The notes beneath the pieces were generated by a model that ran no database searches, was not told where the DNA came from, and saw only the letters and a list, made by a program, of their open reading frames with translations. Below are positions 15,723-24,096 of a DNA stretch of 64,000 bases, piece by piece (the stretch's first letter is position 1; each line of letters starts with the position of its first letter). Source of the stretch: DATIYF01 sp035517775 (GTDB lineage Bacteria; Acidobacteriota; Terriglobia; Terriglobales; Acidobacteriaceae); contig DATIYF010000045.1 of assembly GCA_035517775.1 (NCBI GenBank), positions 1 to 64,000 of the forward strand, written 5' to 3'. The position numbers and the translations under genes are program-made.

Positions 15723-17036
15723 GTGATTCGAGCGTGGCAGCGGCGGTTCGGTTTACAAGCTGCGGGTACGACCTGGGGGCGGGAAGTAGTCGCCGGGCTG
15801 ACGACGTTCGTGACCATGTCTTACATCGTGGTGGTAAACCCCGCCATTCTCAAAGCGGCGGGCCTGCCAGTTGGCGCGTCCATGGTGGCCACCATCGCCA
15901 CCGCGGTGTTCGGCACTCTGCTGATGGGTTTCTACGCCAATCGCCCTTTCGCCATTGCGACCTATATGGGCGAGAACGCTTTCATCGCTTTCACCGTGGT
16001 GCAGGCGTTGGGCTACAAATGGCAGGCGGCGCTGGCGGCGGTCTTTCTGGCCGGCTGCATCTTCCTGCTGCTGACGGTCCTGCGCCTGCGGCAGTGGCTG
16101 GTAGAGGCAGTTCCGGCTTCGTTGCGCGCCAGCTTTGCCGTGGGCATCGGCCTGTTTCTCGCCTTAATCGGCCTCAACCAGACCGGCATTGTGCTGGCGG
16201 GTGGGCCCGGCGCTCCCCTGCGCAGCGGACCCCTGACCAGCACCCCGGTTCTGGTCGCGATCTTTGGCTTCCTGCTGATCGCCGGGCTCATGATCCGCCG
16301 CTTCCCTGCCGCCATTCTGCTGGGAATCGCGGTCACCTCACTCCTGGCCTATGTTACCCACGTCGCCGCTCCGCCCTCGCACTGGGTGAGTCTTCCGCCC
16401 AGCCTGGCGCCCATCGCTTTCCAACTGGATTTCAGCCGCAGCCTGACCTGGGGATTCTTTCCCATCGTGCTCACGATTTTCATCATGGCGTTCGTGGACA
16501 CGATGGGAACGCTCATTGGAGTCTCGGCCCGCGCCGGGCTGCTCGATGAGCACGGAAACCTGCCGCAGATCGAGCGGCCCATGATGGTGGATGCACTCTC
16601 TACCATCTTCGCCGCGCTGGTAGGGACTTCCACTTCGGGAGCGTTCATCGAATCGGCGACCGGAGTCGAGGCGGGAGGGCGCACCGGCCTGACCGCGGTG
16701 GTTACGGCGCTATGTTTCGCCAGTACGCTTTTCTTTTCGCCGTGCATTGCGGCGATTCCTCCGCAGGCCTATGGGCCTGCCCTGATCATCGTGGGCCTGC
16801 TGATGCTCTCGCCCATCGCGAAGATCCAGTTCGATGACCTCACCGAGCTGGTTCCAGCCTTTGCGGTTGTGGCGCTGATGAGCTTTACCTACAATGTCGG
16901 AATCGGAATCACTGCGGGCTTTGTTCTCTACCCGTTTTGTAAGCTGGCCGCCGGGCGGGTGAGCGAGGTGCGGCCCGGCCTGTGGATATTGGCGGCTCTG
17001 TCGTTGCTGTTTTTCGTGTTTTATCCATACCCCTAG
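15723..17036 (+). CDS. NCS2/AzgA-type purine (guanine/hypoxanthine) permease
   Basis: This is a 437-residue polytopic inner-membrane protein with the AzgA signature: N-terminal TTWGREVVAGLTTFVTMSYIVVVNPAIL, YMGENAFIAFTVV, the GLNQTGIV helix, FVDTMGTLIGVSARAG and GTSTSGAFIESATGVEAGGRTGLTAVV. Relatives take up guanine and hypoxanthine (AzgA/PbuG/GhxP) with protons. GTG start. A six-codon frame (ATG at 15706) ends over the GTG as GTGA and could couple translation; there is no clear Shine-Dalgarno. No purine riboswitch is visible upstream. Confidence 0.93.
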   Translation: MIRAWQRRFGLQAAGTTWGREVVAGLTTFVTMSYIVVVNPAILKAAGLPVGASMVATIATAVFGTLLMGFYANRPFAIATYMGENAFIAFTVVQALGYKWQAALAAVFLAGCIFLLLTVLRLRQWLVEAVPASLRASFAVGIGLFLALIGLNQTGIVLAGGPGAPLRSGPLTSTPVLVAIFGFLLIAGLMIRRFPAAILLGIAVTSLLAYVTHVAAPPSHWVSLPPSLAPIAFQLDFSRSLTWGFFPIVLTIFIMAFVDTMGTLIGVSARAGLLDEHGNLPQIERPMMVDALSTIFAALVGTSTSGAFIESATGVEAGGRTGLTAVVTALCFASTLFFSPCIAAIPPQAYGPALIIVGLLMLSPIAKIQFDDLTELVPAFAVVALMSFTYNVGIGITAGFVLYPFCKLAAGRVSEVRPGLWILAALSLLFFVFYPYP

Positions 17037-17124
17037 GCTTCCGCGTGGGCAGCAGGAGTGCATACAACTCGAAATCGCCCGCTCATGTTCTAATGGAGGG
17101 TCTCTCAGCTTCGCGCATATCCGC

Positions 17125-17763
17125 ATGAGAAAAGAATCGGTCAGCCCTATCCCTCTACAATCACAACCCTCCCACGACGCTCGGCTGGGCGTCATTGCGG
17201 GCCGCAGGCTGGGCTTCGGGCTGGCGCTGCTGCTCCTGGTGGCAGGAATGCAGGCCGCGCAGGCGCAGACCATTTCCCGGGTGCAGGTGTTCGGCGGCTA
17301 TTCTTATACCCGCTTCGACACCCGGACCGTCGGCTTCGCCAATGAGAGCAACTTGAACGGCTGGAACCTGAGCGCAGCCTTCAACGTTCTTCCCTACCTG
17401 GGGGCGGTGGGGGAAGTCAGCGGCCAATACGGCCCACAAATCAATTTTCGCGATGTCGCCTTCGGCCCGCAGGTCTTATACCCGAGATGGGGATTTCTGT
17501 TTTTTGGGCACGGCCTGTTTGGCAAAGCCAGAAGCTTCGATAGCGTGGGAAACGGTCTGGGCGACACACAGCGCGCCTACCTGTTTGGCGGGGGCGTGGA
17601 CATGGGGGTTCCCCATCACCCGCGCTTCGCGCTGCGCTTGCAGGGGGATTATGTCCACTCGAGCCTGTTCGGCGCCGACCAGAATGACCTGCGAATCTCG
17701 GTCGGGCTGGTGTATCACTGGCATCCGTTCGGCCGGAGACACCGCGTTCCCAGCGCACCTTGA
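17125..17763 (+). CDS. Outer-membrane beta-barrel protein
   Basis: This is a 212-residue exported protein. The signal peptide has an unusually long polar N-region (about 1-28), then a hydrophobic core GFGLALLLLVAGMQAAQAQ, with cleavage near residue 48. The mature part alternates hydrophobic and polar residues in strands (VQVFGGYSYTRFD, LNGWNLSAAFNVLPYLGAVGEVSGQYG, ISVGLVYHWHPF), as in eight-stranded OmpA/OmpW-like barrels. Related small barrels are abundant in acidobacteria; no ligand or enzyme motif is seen. A TCTAAT at about 17090 may be its -10 box. It precedes a lipoprotein gene by 53 nt on the same strand. Confidence 0.72.
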   Translation: MRKESVSPIPLQSQPSHDARLGVIAGRRLGFGLALLLLVAGMQAAQAQTISRVQVFGGYSYTRFDTRTVGFANESNLNGWNLSAAFNVLPYLGAVGEVSGQYGPQINFRDVAFGPQVLYPRWGFLFFGHGLFGKARSFDSVGNGLGDTQRAYLFGGGVDMGVPHHPRFALRLQGDYVHSSLFGADQNDLRISVGLVYHWHPFGRRHRVPSAP

Positions 17764-17816
17764 AGTAGATGTGGAACACAGGCTGGCGACTCTGGCTCTC
17801 AGGGAAGAATGGAATC

Positions 17817-18917
17817 ATGGTGACCAAGAAAATCTTCGGGCTGCTTGCGATTTGCATTGTGATTCTTCTTCCCGCCTGCGGCGGCGGCTCAGGCAGCGGC
17901 AGCGGCGGAGGCGTGGGCCCCTCGCATTACCTGTTCGCGACCGTACCCACACAGAGCGCTATTGCCGCACTGCGCATGGATAGCCATTCGGCCGCCATGA
18001 CCAGCGTAGTCGGCGGGCCATTCCAGGCGGGCATGTCCCCGACTTCCATTGTGGTCCATCCCAACGGCAAGTTCGCTTACGTGGCCAACCAGACGGGGAA
18101 CGATATCTCGCTGTTCACCATTGATCACAACACCGGCGCGCTGACCGAGGTCATGCCGCGCACGCCGGCTGGAGTAACGCCCGTCTTTCTCGCCATGGAC
18201 AGCGGAGGCAACTTCCTGTTCGCCGCCAACCAGTCTTCGGGCAACGTTTCCGTTTATTCCATCAACTCAGGAAGCGGGGCTTTGACTGAGGTCGCAGGTT
18301 CTCCGTTTCCGGCGAACCTGAGCCCGGTTGCACTGGCCCTATCGCCAACGGGAAATTTTCTCTATGTAGCCAACGTAGATCTGGCCTCGGTCACCGCTTT
18401 CTCGGTCTCCTCCGGAGTGCTGCAACAACTTCCTCAGTCGCCCTTTCCCGCCGGCCATGCGCCCATGTCTGTGGCGGTGGACCCCTCGGGCAACTTTCTC
18501 TACGTGGCGAACTCACGTGACAACACGATCTCAATTTTTTCCATTGATTCGAGCGGCGCGCTGACCGAGGTCCCCAGTTCTCCCTTCGACGTGGGCACGA
18601 ATCCGGTTGCGGTCACCGTGGGGACGACGGTGAAAGTGCTTTATGTTGCCAATCAGGGATCAAGCAACATCTCCGTGTTTACGGTGGACGCCACCACGGG
18701 ACTTCCCACCGCCCTGAGCGGGTCACCCTTCACCGCCAACGGGGCGCCGCAGGTCATGGCAGTGGATTCGACCGGAAACTTTTTGCTGGTTTCCACCGAG
18801 AGCAACAACACGATTTCAGCGATTAAGATTGACTCCACCACCGGAGGCCTGGGCGGCGGGGTCGCGGCCAGCAGCATGGTGGGTTTCCCGGGGACCTCCA
18901 TCGCAACCACGAAATAG
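17817..18917 (+). CDS. YncE/lactonase-type beta-propeller lipoprotein
   Basis: This is a 366-residue protein with a lipoprotein signal (MVTKKIFGLLAICIVILL, lipobox LPAC, Cys at about 21) and then a glycine/serine linker. At least six propeller blades follow, each with a repeated core such as NPNG/DPSGNFLYVAN..., FSID...GALTEV and SPF..G..P. The family includes 6-phosphogluconolactonase-like and YncE-like proteins, but most members have no known enzymatic role. The ATG at 17817 is chosen over a longer in-frame start because AGGGAAG lies about 9 nt upstream and it yields a clean signal. It probably sits in the outer membrane or periplasm. Confidence 0.82.
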   Translation: MVTKKIFGLLAICIVILLPACGGGSGSGSGGGVGPSHYLFATVPTQSAIAALRMDSHSAAMTSVVGGPFQAGMSPTSIVVHPNGKFAYVANQTGNDISLFTIDHNTGALTEVMPRTPAGVTPVFLAMDSGGNFLFAANQSSGNVSVYSINSGSGALTEVAGSPFPANLSPVALALSPTGNFLYVANVDLASVTAFSVSSGVLQQLPQSPFPAGHAPMSVAVDPSGNFLYVANSRDNTISIFSIDSSGALTEVPSSPFDVGTNPVAVTVGTTVKVLYVANQGSSNISVFTVDATTGLPTALSGSPFTANGAPQVMAVDSTGNFLLVSTESNNTISAIKIDSTTGGLGGGVAASSMVGFPGTSIATTK

Positions 18918-18970
18918 TCTGCGAAAAGGCTGCGCGCATTCCATTCTGTGGCGCTCTTGGTGCGCACTTT

Positions 18971-20008
18971 ATGATTCGCTTCGGAATTGCCGGGTTCGGC
19001 CTGCATGCGGTCAAGCGCATGATGCCGGGCTTCGTGCTGTCGCAGAATTGCCGGGTCGCGGCGCTTTCGCGGCGCGACTTGGCCAAAGCGCGGCAGTCAG
19101 CGCAGCAATACAACATTCCCCACGCGTTTGCTTCCACCGCCGACCTGTGCCGGTGCCCTGAGGTGGACGCAGTGTTTGTGACCACCCCCAACAGCATTCA
19201 TCTTCAGGATGTTTTGACCGCGGCGGAATGGGGGAAGCCCATTCTGTGTGAGAAGCCGATGGCAGCGAATGCCGCCGAGTGCCGGCAAATGGTCGAGGCG
19301 GCGCGCAAAGCGGGCGTATTGCTGGGCGTGGCGCAGGTTTTTCGCTTTGAAGAGAGCACGGCCCGCATGCGTCAACGGCTCGCCACAGGAGAAATCGGGC
19401 GGCCGATTTTTGCGCGCTCGGAATTTTCCTTCATGGGAGGACGCGAGCACGCGCGCACCTGGCTGCATGATCGCAAGCTGGCTGGCGGCGGGCCGGTTGC
19501 TGATATCGGCGTGCATTGCGTGGATTCTCTGCGCTACATCCTGCAGGATGAAGTCGTGCGGCTCAGTGCGCGCGGGATGGCTAGCCGCTTTGCCGCGGAT
19601 GTAGAAGACGCCGCGGCTTTGACCCTCGAGTTCTCTGGCGGCGCCCTCGCCACGGTGCTGGTCTCATTCCTCGCGGACTACCGCACGCCGCTTGAAATTG
19701 TCGGCGAAGCCGGCATTCTCAGTGCGGATAACTGCTTTACGGTCGAAAGGCCGGTAACGATCGAGTTGCGCCGCGGCGGAGCGGTGGTGGAGAGCGAAAC
19801 CCTGTCTAATCACCTGGCCTATGCGCGCCAGTTGGATGCTTTTGCCGATGCCGTCGAGGGCAAGGCGCTGTTCCCGGTTCCGGGCGAAGAGGGCTGGCAG
19901 AACCAGGAAATTCTGGATGCGGCTTACCGCAGCATGGAGAGCGGAAAGGTGGAGGCGGTTCCGCGGGTTGTCACAACATCTCGAGAAGGCGCAACGCTCG
20001 CCTCTTGA
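18971..20008 (+). CDS. Gfo/Idh/MocA-family NAD(P)-dependent oxidoreductase
   Basis: This is a 345-residue cytosolic protein. An N-terminal Rossmann fold begins IRFGIAGFGLHAVKRMMPGF. The conserved PNSIHLQDVLTAAEWGKPILCEKPMAANAAE motif (about 72-100) contains the EKP Lys typical of the family. A C-terminal alpha/beta substrate domain has GGGPVADIGVHCVDSLRY (about 175-193), whose Asp and His fit the catalytic positions. Members oxidise or reduce sugars, inositols or sugar nucleotides; the substrate here is unknown. No operon partner of matching function is adjacent. Confidence 0.87.
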   Translation: MIRFGIAGFGLHAVKRMMPGFVLSQNCRVAALSRRDLAKARQSAQQYNIPHAFASTADLCRCPEVDAVFVTTPNSIHLQDVLTAAEWGKPILCEKPMAANAAECRQMVEAARKAGVLLGVAQVFRFEESTARMRQRLATGEIGRPIFARSEFSFMGGREHARTWLHDRKLAGGGPVADIGVHCVDSLRYILQDEVVRLSARGMASRFAADVEDAAALTLEFSGGALATVLVSFLADYRTPLEIVGEAGILSADNCFTVERPVTIELRRGGAVVESETLSNHLAYARQLDAFADAVEGKALFPVPGEEGWQNQEILDAAYRSMESGKVEAVPRVVTTSREGATLAS

Positions 20009-20096
20009 GGCCGGGCCTGTCTGTTGAGGGCCCGCAGTTCTCACTTCCTGGCCTCCGGGAGCTGAGTTCTCCGCCATCGCCATATATACTTTTGCG

Positions 20097-20726
20097 ATGG
20101 GCACCAATCTCTGGTCCTCTTCCGAGCACGCGCTGGAATATCTCAGCCGGGCCGACTCGATTCCGCACAGGGTGGAAGGCGAGGCCGAGCTGCTGGGATT
20201 TCTGCCCCAGACAATCGGCCGCCTGCTTGATCTGGGCACGGGGAACGGCCGTCTGCTGGCCCTCGCCCGGCAGCGCCATCCAAGCGCCGAAGCAGTTGGA
20301 TTGGATTTCTCGGCTGCCATGCTGGCCGCCTCTCGCCAGCGCTTCGCCGCCAACCCGGCGATCACCATTGTGGAGCATAACCTTGACCTGCCTCTTCCTG
20401 CATTAGGCCGTTTCGACGCCGTGATTTCCAGTTTCGCAATTCATCACCTGGTCCACGAGCGCAAGCGGGCGCTCTACGCCGAAATATTTGCCCTGCTTCC
20501 GAAAGGCGGCGTGTTCTGCAATCTGGAGCACGTTTCAGCGCCCACGCCTCGCCTGCATGAGGAGTTTCTTCGCGAGATGGGCATCACGCCAGAGAGTGAA
20601 GATCCTTCGAACAAGCTGCTTGACCTGGAAACACAGCTAGGTTGGCTGCGGGAGATCGGCTTTACCGACGTAGATTGCCTGTGGAAGTGGCGCGAGCTGG
20701 CGCTGATGGCGGGGCGGGTGCCCTAG
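20097..20726 (+). CDS. Class I SAM-dependent methyltransferase
   Basis: This is a 209-residue cytosolic enzyme with the SAM-binding motif I LLDLGTGNGRLLALA (about 43-57), motif II GLDFSAAMLAASRQR (about 67-81) and the post-II FDAVISSFAIHHLVHERKR (about 105-123). The acceptor substrate cannot be told. It stands 88 nt after the oxidoreductase. Its TAG stop directly abuts the stop of the convergent secreted-protein gene, with no base between them. Confidence 0.85.
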   Translation: MGTNLWSSSEHALEYLSRADSIPHRVEGEAELLGFLPQTIGRLLDLGTGNGRLLALARQRHPSAEAVGLDFSAAMLAASRQRFAANPAITIVEHNLDLPLPALGRFDAVISSFAIHHLVHERKRALYAEIFALLPKGGVFCNLEHVSAPTPRLHEEFLREMGITPESEDPSNKLLDLETQLGWLREIGFTDVDCLWKWRELALMAGRVP

Positions 20727-21470
20727 CTATTTGGGCGGCACGCCCTGCGCCTGCACAATGGCCCAGTGCCAATCCTGATCGGGCGAGAGATGCCCGCCCA
20801 GCTCCTGGCGGAATACGGTTGTGCTGGCGGGCGCGGCCGAGCCTTTCAAGTGATAAAGCACGGTGAGGTCGGAGGGCTTCTGGCTGGGCGCATCCTCCGC
20901 CGCAGCTGAACCGGCCGCCGCGGGCACCAGCTTGGCTGAGCCGAACACCGCCGAGGCATCGTCGGCGCCGGCGTGCCGTAGAATCGTCAACCCCACGGTA
21001 ATTTCTTTTATCGTCCAGTTGCTGCCGTTGTGGATGGTCACCTGCAGCGCGTCGCCGCTGATGGTCGCCGGACCCTCCAGCTTCGACAGCTCGGCGCGCG
21101 GCAAGTCCTGGGCCACGAAAGGGTCGCTCAACAAGGCTGAACTATCGGCGCTGAAGGCCAGGCTGCAGGTCACATCCGGCGAACCGACCCGAATGTCCTT
21201 GCCCACGCCATCGAAGGAAAAATTCACTTTGCCTTCCAGCCGGTCCTTCTCCACCTGCTTCATCACTTGCGAGAAATTGTCGTTATCAATGACGACGGGC
21301 GCCGGCGGCTCCGCTTTTTTCTCTTTTTCTTTGCGCAAGGCGCGGGCGATATCGCCGAGAGGCACGTTGTTGTTGTTGTCATCCGATTGCGCAGCCAAAT
21401 GTGGCGAAAGCAGTGCCGCCGCGAGAACGGCCAGCAGGATTAAGCGCAGTTTGGGGGCGGTCAAGCTCAT
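20727..21470 (-). CDS. Secreted protein of unknown function
   Basis: This is a 247-residue protein with a signal peptide (MSLTAPKLRLILLAVLAAALLSPHLAAQ) and a DDNNNN stretch. A lysine/glutamate-rich helix follows (ALRKEKEKKAEPP), then a mostly beta region of about 180 residues (KVNFSFDGVGKDIRVGSPDVTCSLAF..., ATISGDALQVTIHNGSNWTIKEITVGLTIL). The latter resembles domains that describe flexible immunoglobulin-like folds, but I do not recognise the family. The ATG at 21470 is used because it starts the signal peptide; a longer frame to 21530 adds no secretion signal. It converges on the methyltransferase with abutting stop codons. Confidence 0.68.
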   Translation of the reverse strand: MSLTAPKLRLILLAVLAAALLSPHLAAQSDDNNNNVPLGDIARALRKEKEKKAEPPAPVVIDNDNFSQVMKQVEKDRLEGKVNFSFDGVGKDIRVGSPDVTCSLAFSADSSALLSDPFVAQDLPRAELSKLEGPATISGDALQVTIHNGSNWTIKEITVGLTILRHAGADDASAVFGSAKLVPAAAGSAAAEDAPSQKPSDLTVLYHLKGSAAPASTTVFRQELGGHLSPDQDWHWAIVQAQGVPPK

Positions 21471-22010
21471 ACAACTTTTCGGCCAGTTCGGCCTTTGCCA
21501 TTCTCCCGCAGCCAAAGTCTTCCAGCCCACAGTCCGGAAGTAACCGGAATTCAGTTGATTACTGCCGAGCGGGAGGCGCCGGCCTCAAAGAAAATTCTAT
21601 TCACCAAGAGGCGCGGAAGGGTGAGGCGAGAGCAAACCTTAGTCGTAGAACTTCGGGGCGATCGCGAGGGAAAGACTACGGCTCAAGCGTTGGGACGAAG
21701 TGGCGAGCAACGGAGCCCGAACACCGGAGCGACGATCTTTTGACCAGGCGTTACAGCAAACCTGAGCTGCGAAGGCGCGCCACGGGATCGGCAACCTGCA
21801 AGACTTCCCGCTTGAAGATCCAGCGCGCAACCGCAAGGCCCAGAGCCGCATAGCACAAATGAGCAAACTTCATACCAACCCCATGGAGGGAGCCAACCAT
21901 GCAAACCTAGCAAGGGGGTAACCAGCGGTCAATGAACCAAAGGTGCTACAGGGAAATCCCTTGTACTCAGGGATGGTTACCGCTGTAAAAGTCTGGAAAT
22001 GCGAGGGTTG
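21471..22010. other. 540-nt intergenic region with one possible small gene
   Basis: This is the largest gap in the first half of the window. It separates the start of the secreted-protein gene from the 3' end of ftcD. Overlapping short frames on both strands have poor codon use. I see no RNA gene, hairpin with T-run, or transposase remnant; the only candidate is the 40-codon frame on the minus strand at 21751-21873. Confidence 0.5.
21751..21873 (-). CDS. Possible 40-residue small protein
   Basis: The frame has an ATG with a GGGG motif about 5 nt upstream and ends in TAA. The product is basic with an alanine/leucine-rich hydrophobic centre (CYAALGLAVARWIF) and then a charged tail (KREVLQVADPVARLRSS). 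The hydrophobic stretch is short for a membrane span. It could be chance; support is only the ribosome-binding-site-like spacing and the absence of another gene here. Confidence 0.22.
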   Translation of the reverse strand: MKFAHLCYAALGLAVARWIFKREVLQVADPVARLRSSGLL

Positions 22011-23501
22011 CTACGGCGCCAAGGAAGCGGCAGCCTTCAGCGCTGCAGCCTGGCGGCGGGTTTCGGCGGCAAAACCCGGGTCCTTCAGCGACTCGAGGTT
22101 GATTTCCACGTTGGCCAGTGCCCCTTCGATGGCAGCCCGCGCCAGGGCCAGGGCCGTGGTCAGATCGGACTTCATGTTGGGGTTCGTGATCGGGCCGAGT
22201 TTCTCCGCCACGGCCACGACCTCTTTCGCCCGCTCGGCTACGCCCAGCGGAATCCGCGTCGCCAGCTTGAGCGCGGCATCCACTACGCCATCCGCTTCGG
22301 CCGATTCTCTAGCTTGCTTGTATGCCTTCATGACCGCGTTGTAAGACTCGGCGTCGGCATCCACGGCGGCCTTCAGTTCCTCACGAAGCTGCGTCAGCCG
22401 CGCGATGGCGGCGCTCAGTTCGCCCTCGTATTGCAGATAGGCCTTCTTGCCCCGCGACATGGAGGCGACCATGGTGGCCAGTCCCGCGGCCATGGCGGCG
22501 CTGGCGGCGGCGGCGCTGCCTCCGCCGGGCGTTGCCGTCGGCGCGGCCAGCTGCTCAATGAAGGGCTCGACCCCGGCGCGCAAGCCGCCCACCGCAGCCT
22601 TGCCGCTCATCACGCCAATCAGACGGTTTTCGAGAATGAGAGAGGAATCGAAGTTCTCCACCTGCAGGAACCACTCGGCCGCCTGCTCCAGGGCTTTCTT
22701 GGGAATCAGCCCGACAATCTCGCTCGAAACCGGCAGCAGGCCGTAACGCGCCGCCTCGCGTTTCACCATTTCGAAGACGCGATGGATGGGAGTCTGCTCG
22801 AAGTCGGTCAGGTTCATGGAAACCTGGGCCAGGCCGCGCACAAGGAAGCCTGCGGCCTTCACATAACGCAGGCCGCCACTTGAAAAGCGCAGTGCCTTGG
22901 CGACTTTCCGGGCAATTTCAACCTCGGCCGTATTGAGAAAGACGTTGTAGGCGATTAAGAACTTGCGTGCGCCGACAACCGTAGCTCCCGCCGTGGGATG
23001 CAGGCGCGCCTCGCCGAAATCCGGTTTGCGCGCAGGGTTAGTCGCGATTTCCCCGCGAATGCCTTCGAACTGGCCGCGGCGGATATTCTCCAAATTCTGC
23101 CGCTCAGGCGTGGCCGCCGCCGCTTCATACAAGTAAACGGGAATCTGGAAGCGTTTCCAGATTTCTTCGCCCACGTGCCTTGCCATGGCCACGCAATCTT
23201 CAATCGTGACGCCCTCAATGGGAATGAACGGCACCACATCGGCAGCGCCCAGGCGGGGATGCGCCCCATGGTGTTGATTCAGATCAATGAGTTCGGCCGC
23301 TTTGCCCACGCCGCGAATGGCCGCCTCCTGAATGGGCTCACGCTCGCCTACCAGCGTGATCACGCAGCGGTTGTGGTCAGAGTCCATCTCGCGGTCGAGC
23401 AGATAGACGCCTTCGAGCTTCATGGCGGCGACAATAGCGTCAACTTTGGCCTTGTCTCGGCCTTCGGAAAAGTTGGGAACGCACTCCACCAGCGTGGTCA
23501 T
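22011..23501 (-). CDS. ftcD: Bifunctional glutamate formimidoyltransferase / formimidoyltetrahydrofolate cyclodeaminase
   Basis: This is a 496-residue fused enzyme of histidine degradation. The N-terminal domain (about 1-300; MTTLVECVPNFSEGRD, DSDHNRCVITLVG, NQHHGAHPRLGAADVVPFIP) transfers the formimino group from formiminoglutamate to tetrahydrofolate. The C-terminal cyclodeaminase (about 310-496; APTATPGGGSAAAASAAMAAGLATMVASMS, NPNMKSDLTTALALARAAIEGALANVEINL) releases ammonia to give methenyl-THF. Many bacteria encode the two activities separately, so the mammal-like fusion is notable. The ATG at 23501 starts the conserved N-terminus; a GTG six codons earlier is less likely. No hut genes are adjacent. 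Confidence 0.95.
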   Translation of the reverse strand: MTTLVECVPNFSEGRDKAKVDAIVAAMKLEGVYLLDREMDSDHNRCVITLVGEREPIQEAAIRGVGKAAELIDLNQHHGAHPRLGAADVVPFIPIEGVTIEDCVAMARHVGEEIWKRFQIPVYLYEAAAATPERQNLENIRRGQFEGIRGEIATNPARKPDFGEARLHPTAGATVVGARKFLIAYNVFLNTAEVEIARKVAKALRFSSGGLRYVKAAGFLVRGLAQVSMNLTDFEQTPIHRVFEMVKREAARYGLLPVSSEIVGLIPKKALEQAAEWFLQVENFDSSLILENRLIGVMSGKAAVGGLRAGVEPFIEQLAAPTATPGGGSAAAASAAMAAGLATMVASMSRGKKAYLQYEGELSAAIARLTQLREELKAAVDADAESYNAVMKAYKQARESAEADGVVDAALKLATRIPLGVAERAKEVVAVAEKLGPITNPNMKSDLTTALALARAAIEGALANVEINLESLKDPGFAAETRRQAAALKAAASLAP

Positions 23502-23608
23502 ACGGCAGCAGGATATCACCCGGGCAGCCGGACGGCCGCGGCAGCCATGGATGCGCGATATCGTGTTTCCGATGGAAACTCAGAAGCTCTGCTGGTAGCA
23601 TCCTGCGC

Positions 23609-24073
23609 ATGTTCAACCTACTGGTTGTGACGCTCAGCTTCCTGACGGCGGGCCTCGCCGTTAACCTTCCCACCAGGAAAACTCTGAACCTGGCCGCCAT
23701 CAAAGTGATGGTTGCGGCGGCTGAGGCCAAGGCCAAAGAACTCCATGTCGAAGTCACCATCTGCGTGGTGGATGAAAGCGGCAATCTTCTGTTTCTGGAG
23801 AAGGCCGACAGCGTGTCGTTCAACACCCTTCAATTCGCGCAGAAAAAGGCGCGGCATGCTGCTTTATATCGCAGCCCGTCCAAGGATGGCGCCGATAGAC
23901 TGAAGCAGGGGAACATGGACGTCCTGGAGTTTCCCGACTACTTCCCCAACCAGGGCGGCCTGCCCATTCAGGTGGATGGACAGACAATAGGCGCGATTGC
24001 CGCCAGCGGCGCCAAGTCAGAGATTGACGAGGCCATCGCCCAGGCGGGGATTGACGCTCTGTTCAAGCAGTGA
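23609..24073 (+). CDS. GlcG/HbpS family protein, exported
   Basis: This is a 154-residue protein with a short signal peptide (MFNLLVVTLSFLTAGLAV). A single GlcG/HbpS domain follows, with LNLAAIKVMVAAAEAKAKELHVEVTICVVDESGNLLFLEKAD, NTLQFAQKKARHAAL and a C-terminal VDGQTIGAIAASGAKSEIDEAIAQAGIDAL. Members form octamers. HbpS is an extracellular haem-binding redox-sensor component, while others have unknown roles in glycolate or diol utilisation. The export signal favours the HbpS-like location. It is a single gene between divergent and convergent neighbours. Confidence 0.85.
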   Translation: MFNLLVVTLSFLTAGLAVNLPTRKTLNLAAIKVMVAAAEAKAKELHVEVTICVVDESGNLLFLEKADSVSFNTLQFAQKKARHAALYRSPSKDGADRLKQGNMDVLEFPDYFPNQGGLPIQVDGQTIGAIAASGAKSEIDEAIAQAGIDALFKQ

Positions 24074-24096
24074 GGGGCAGAGGTTTTCCGGTCTCA

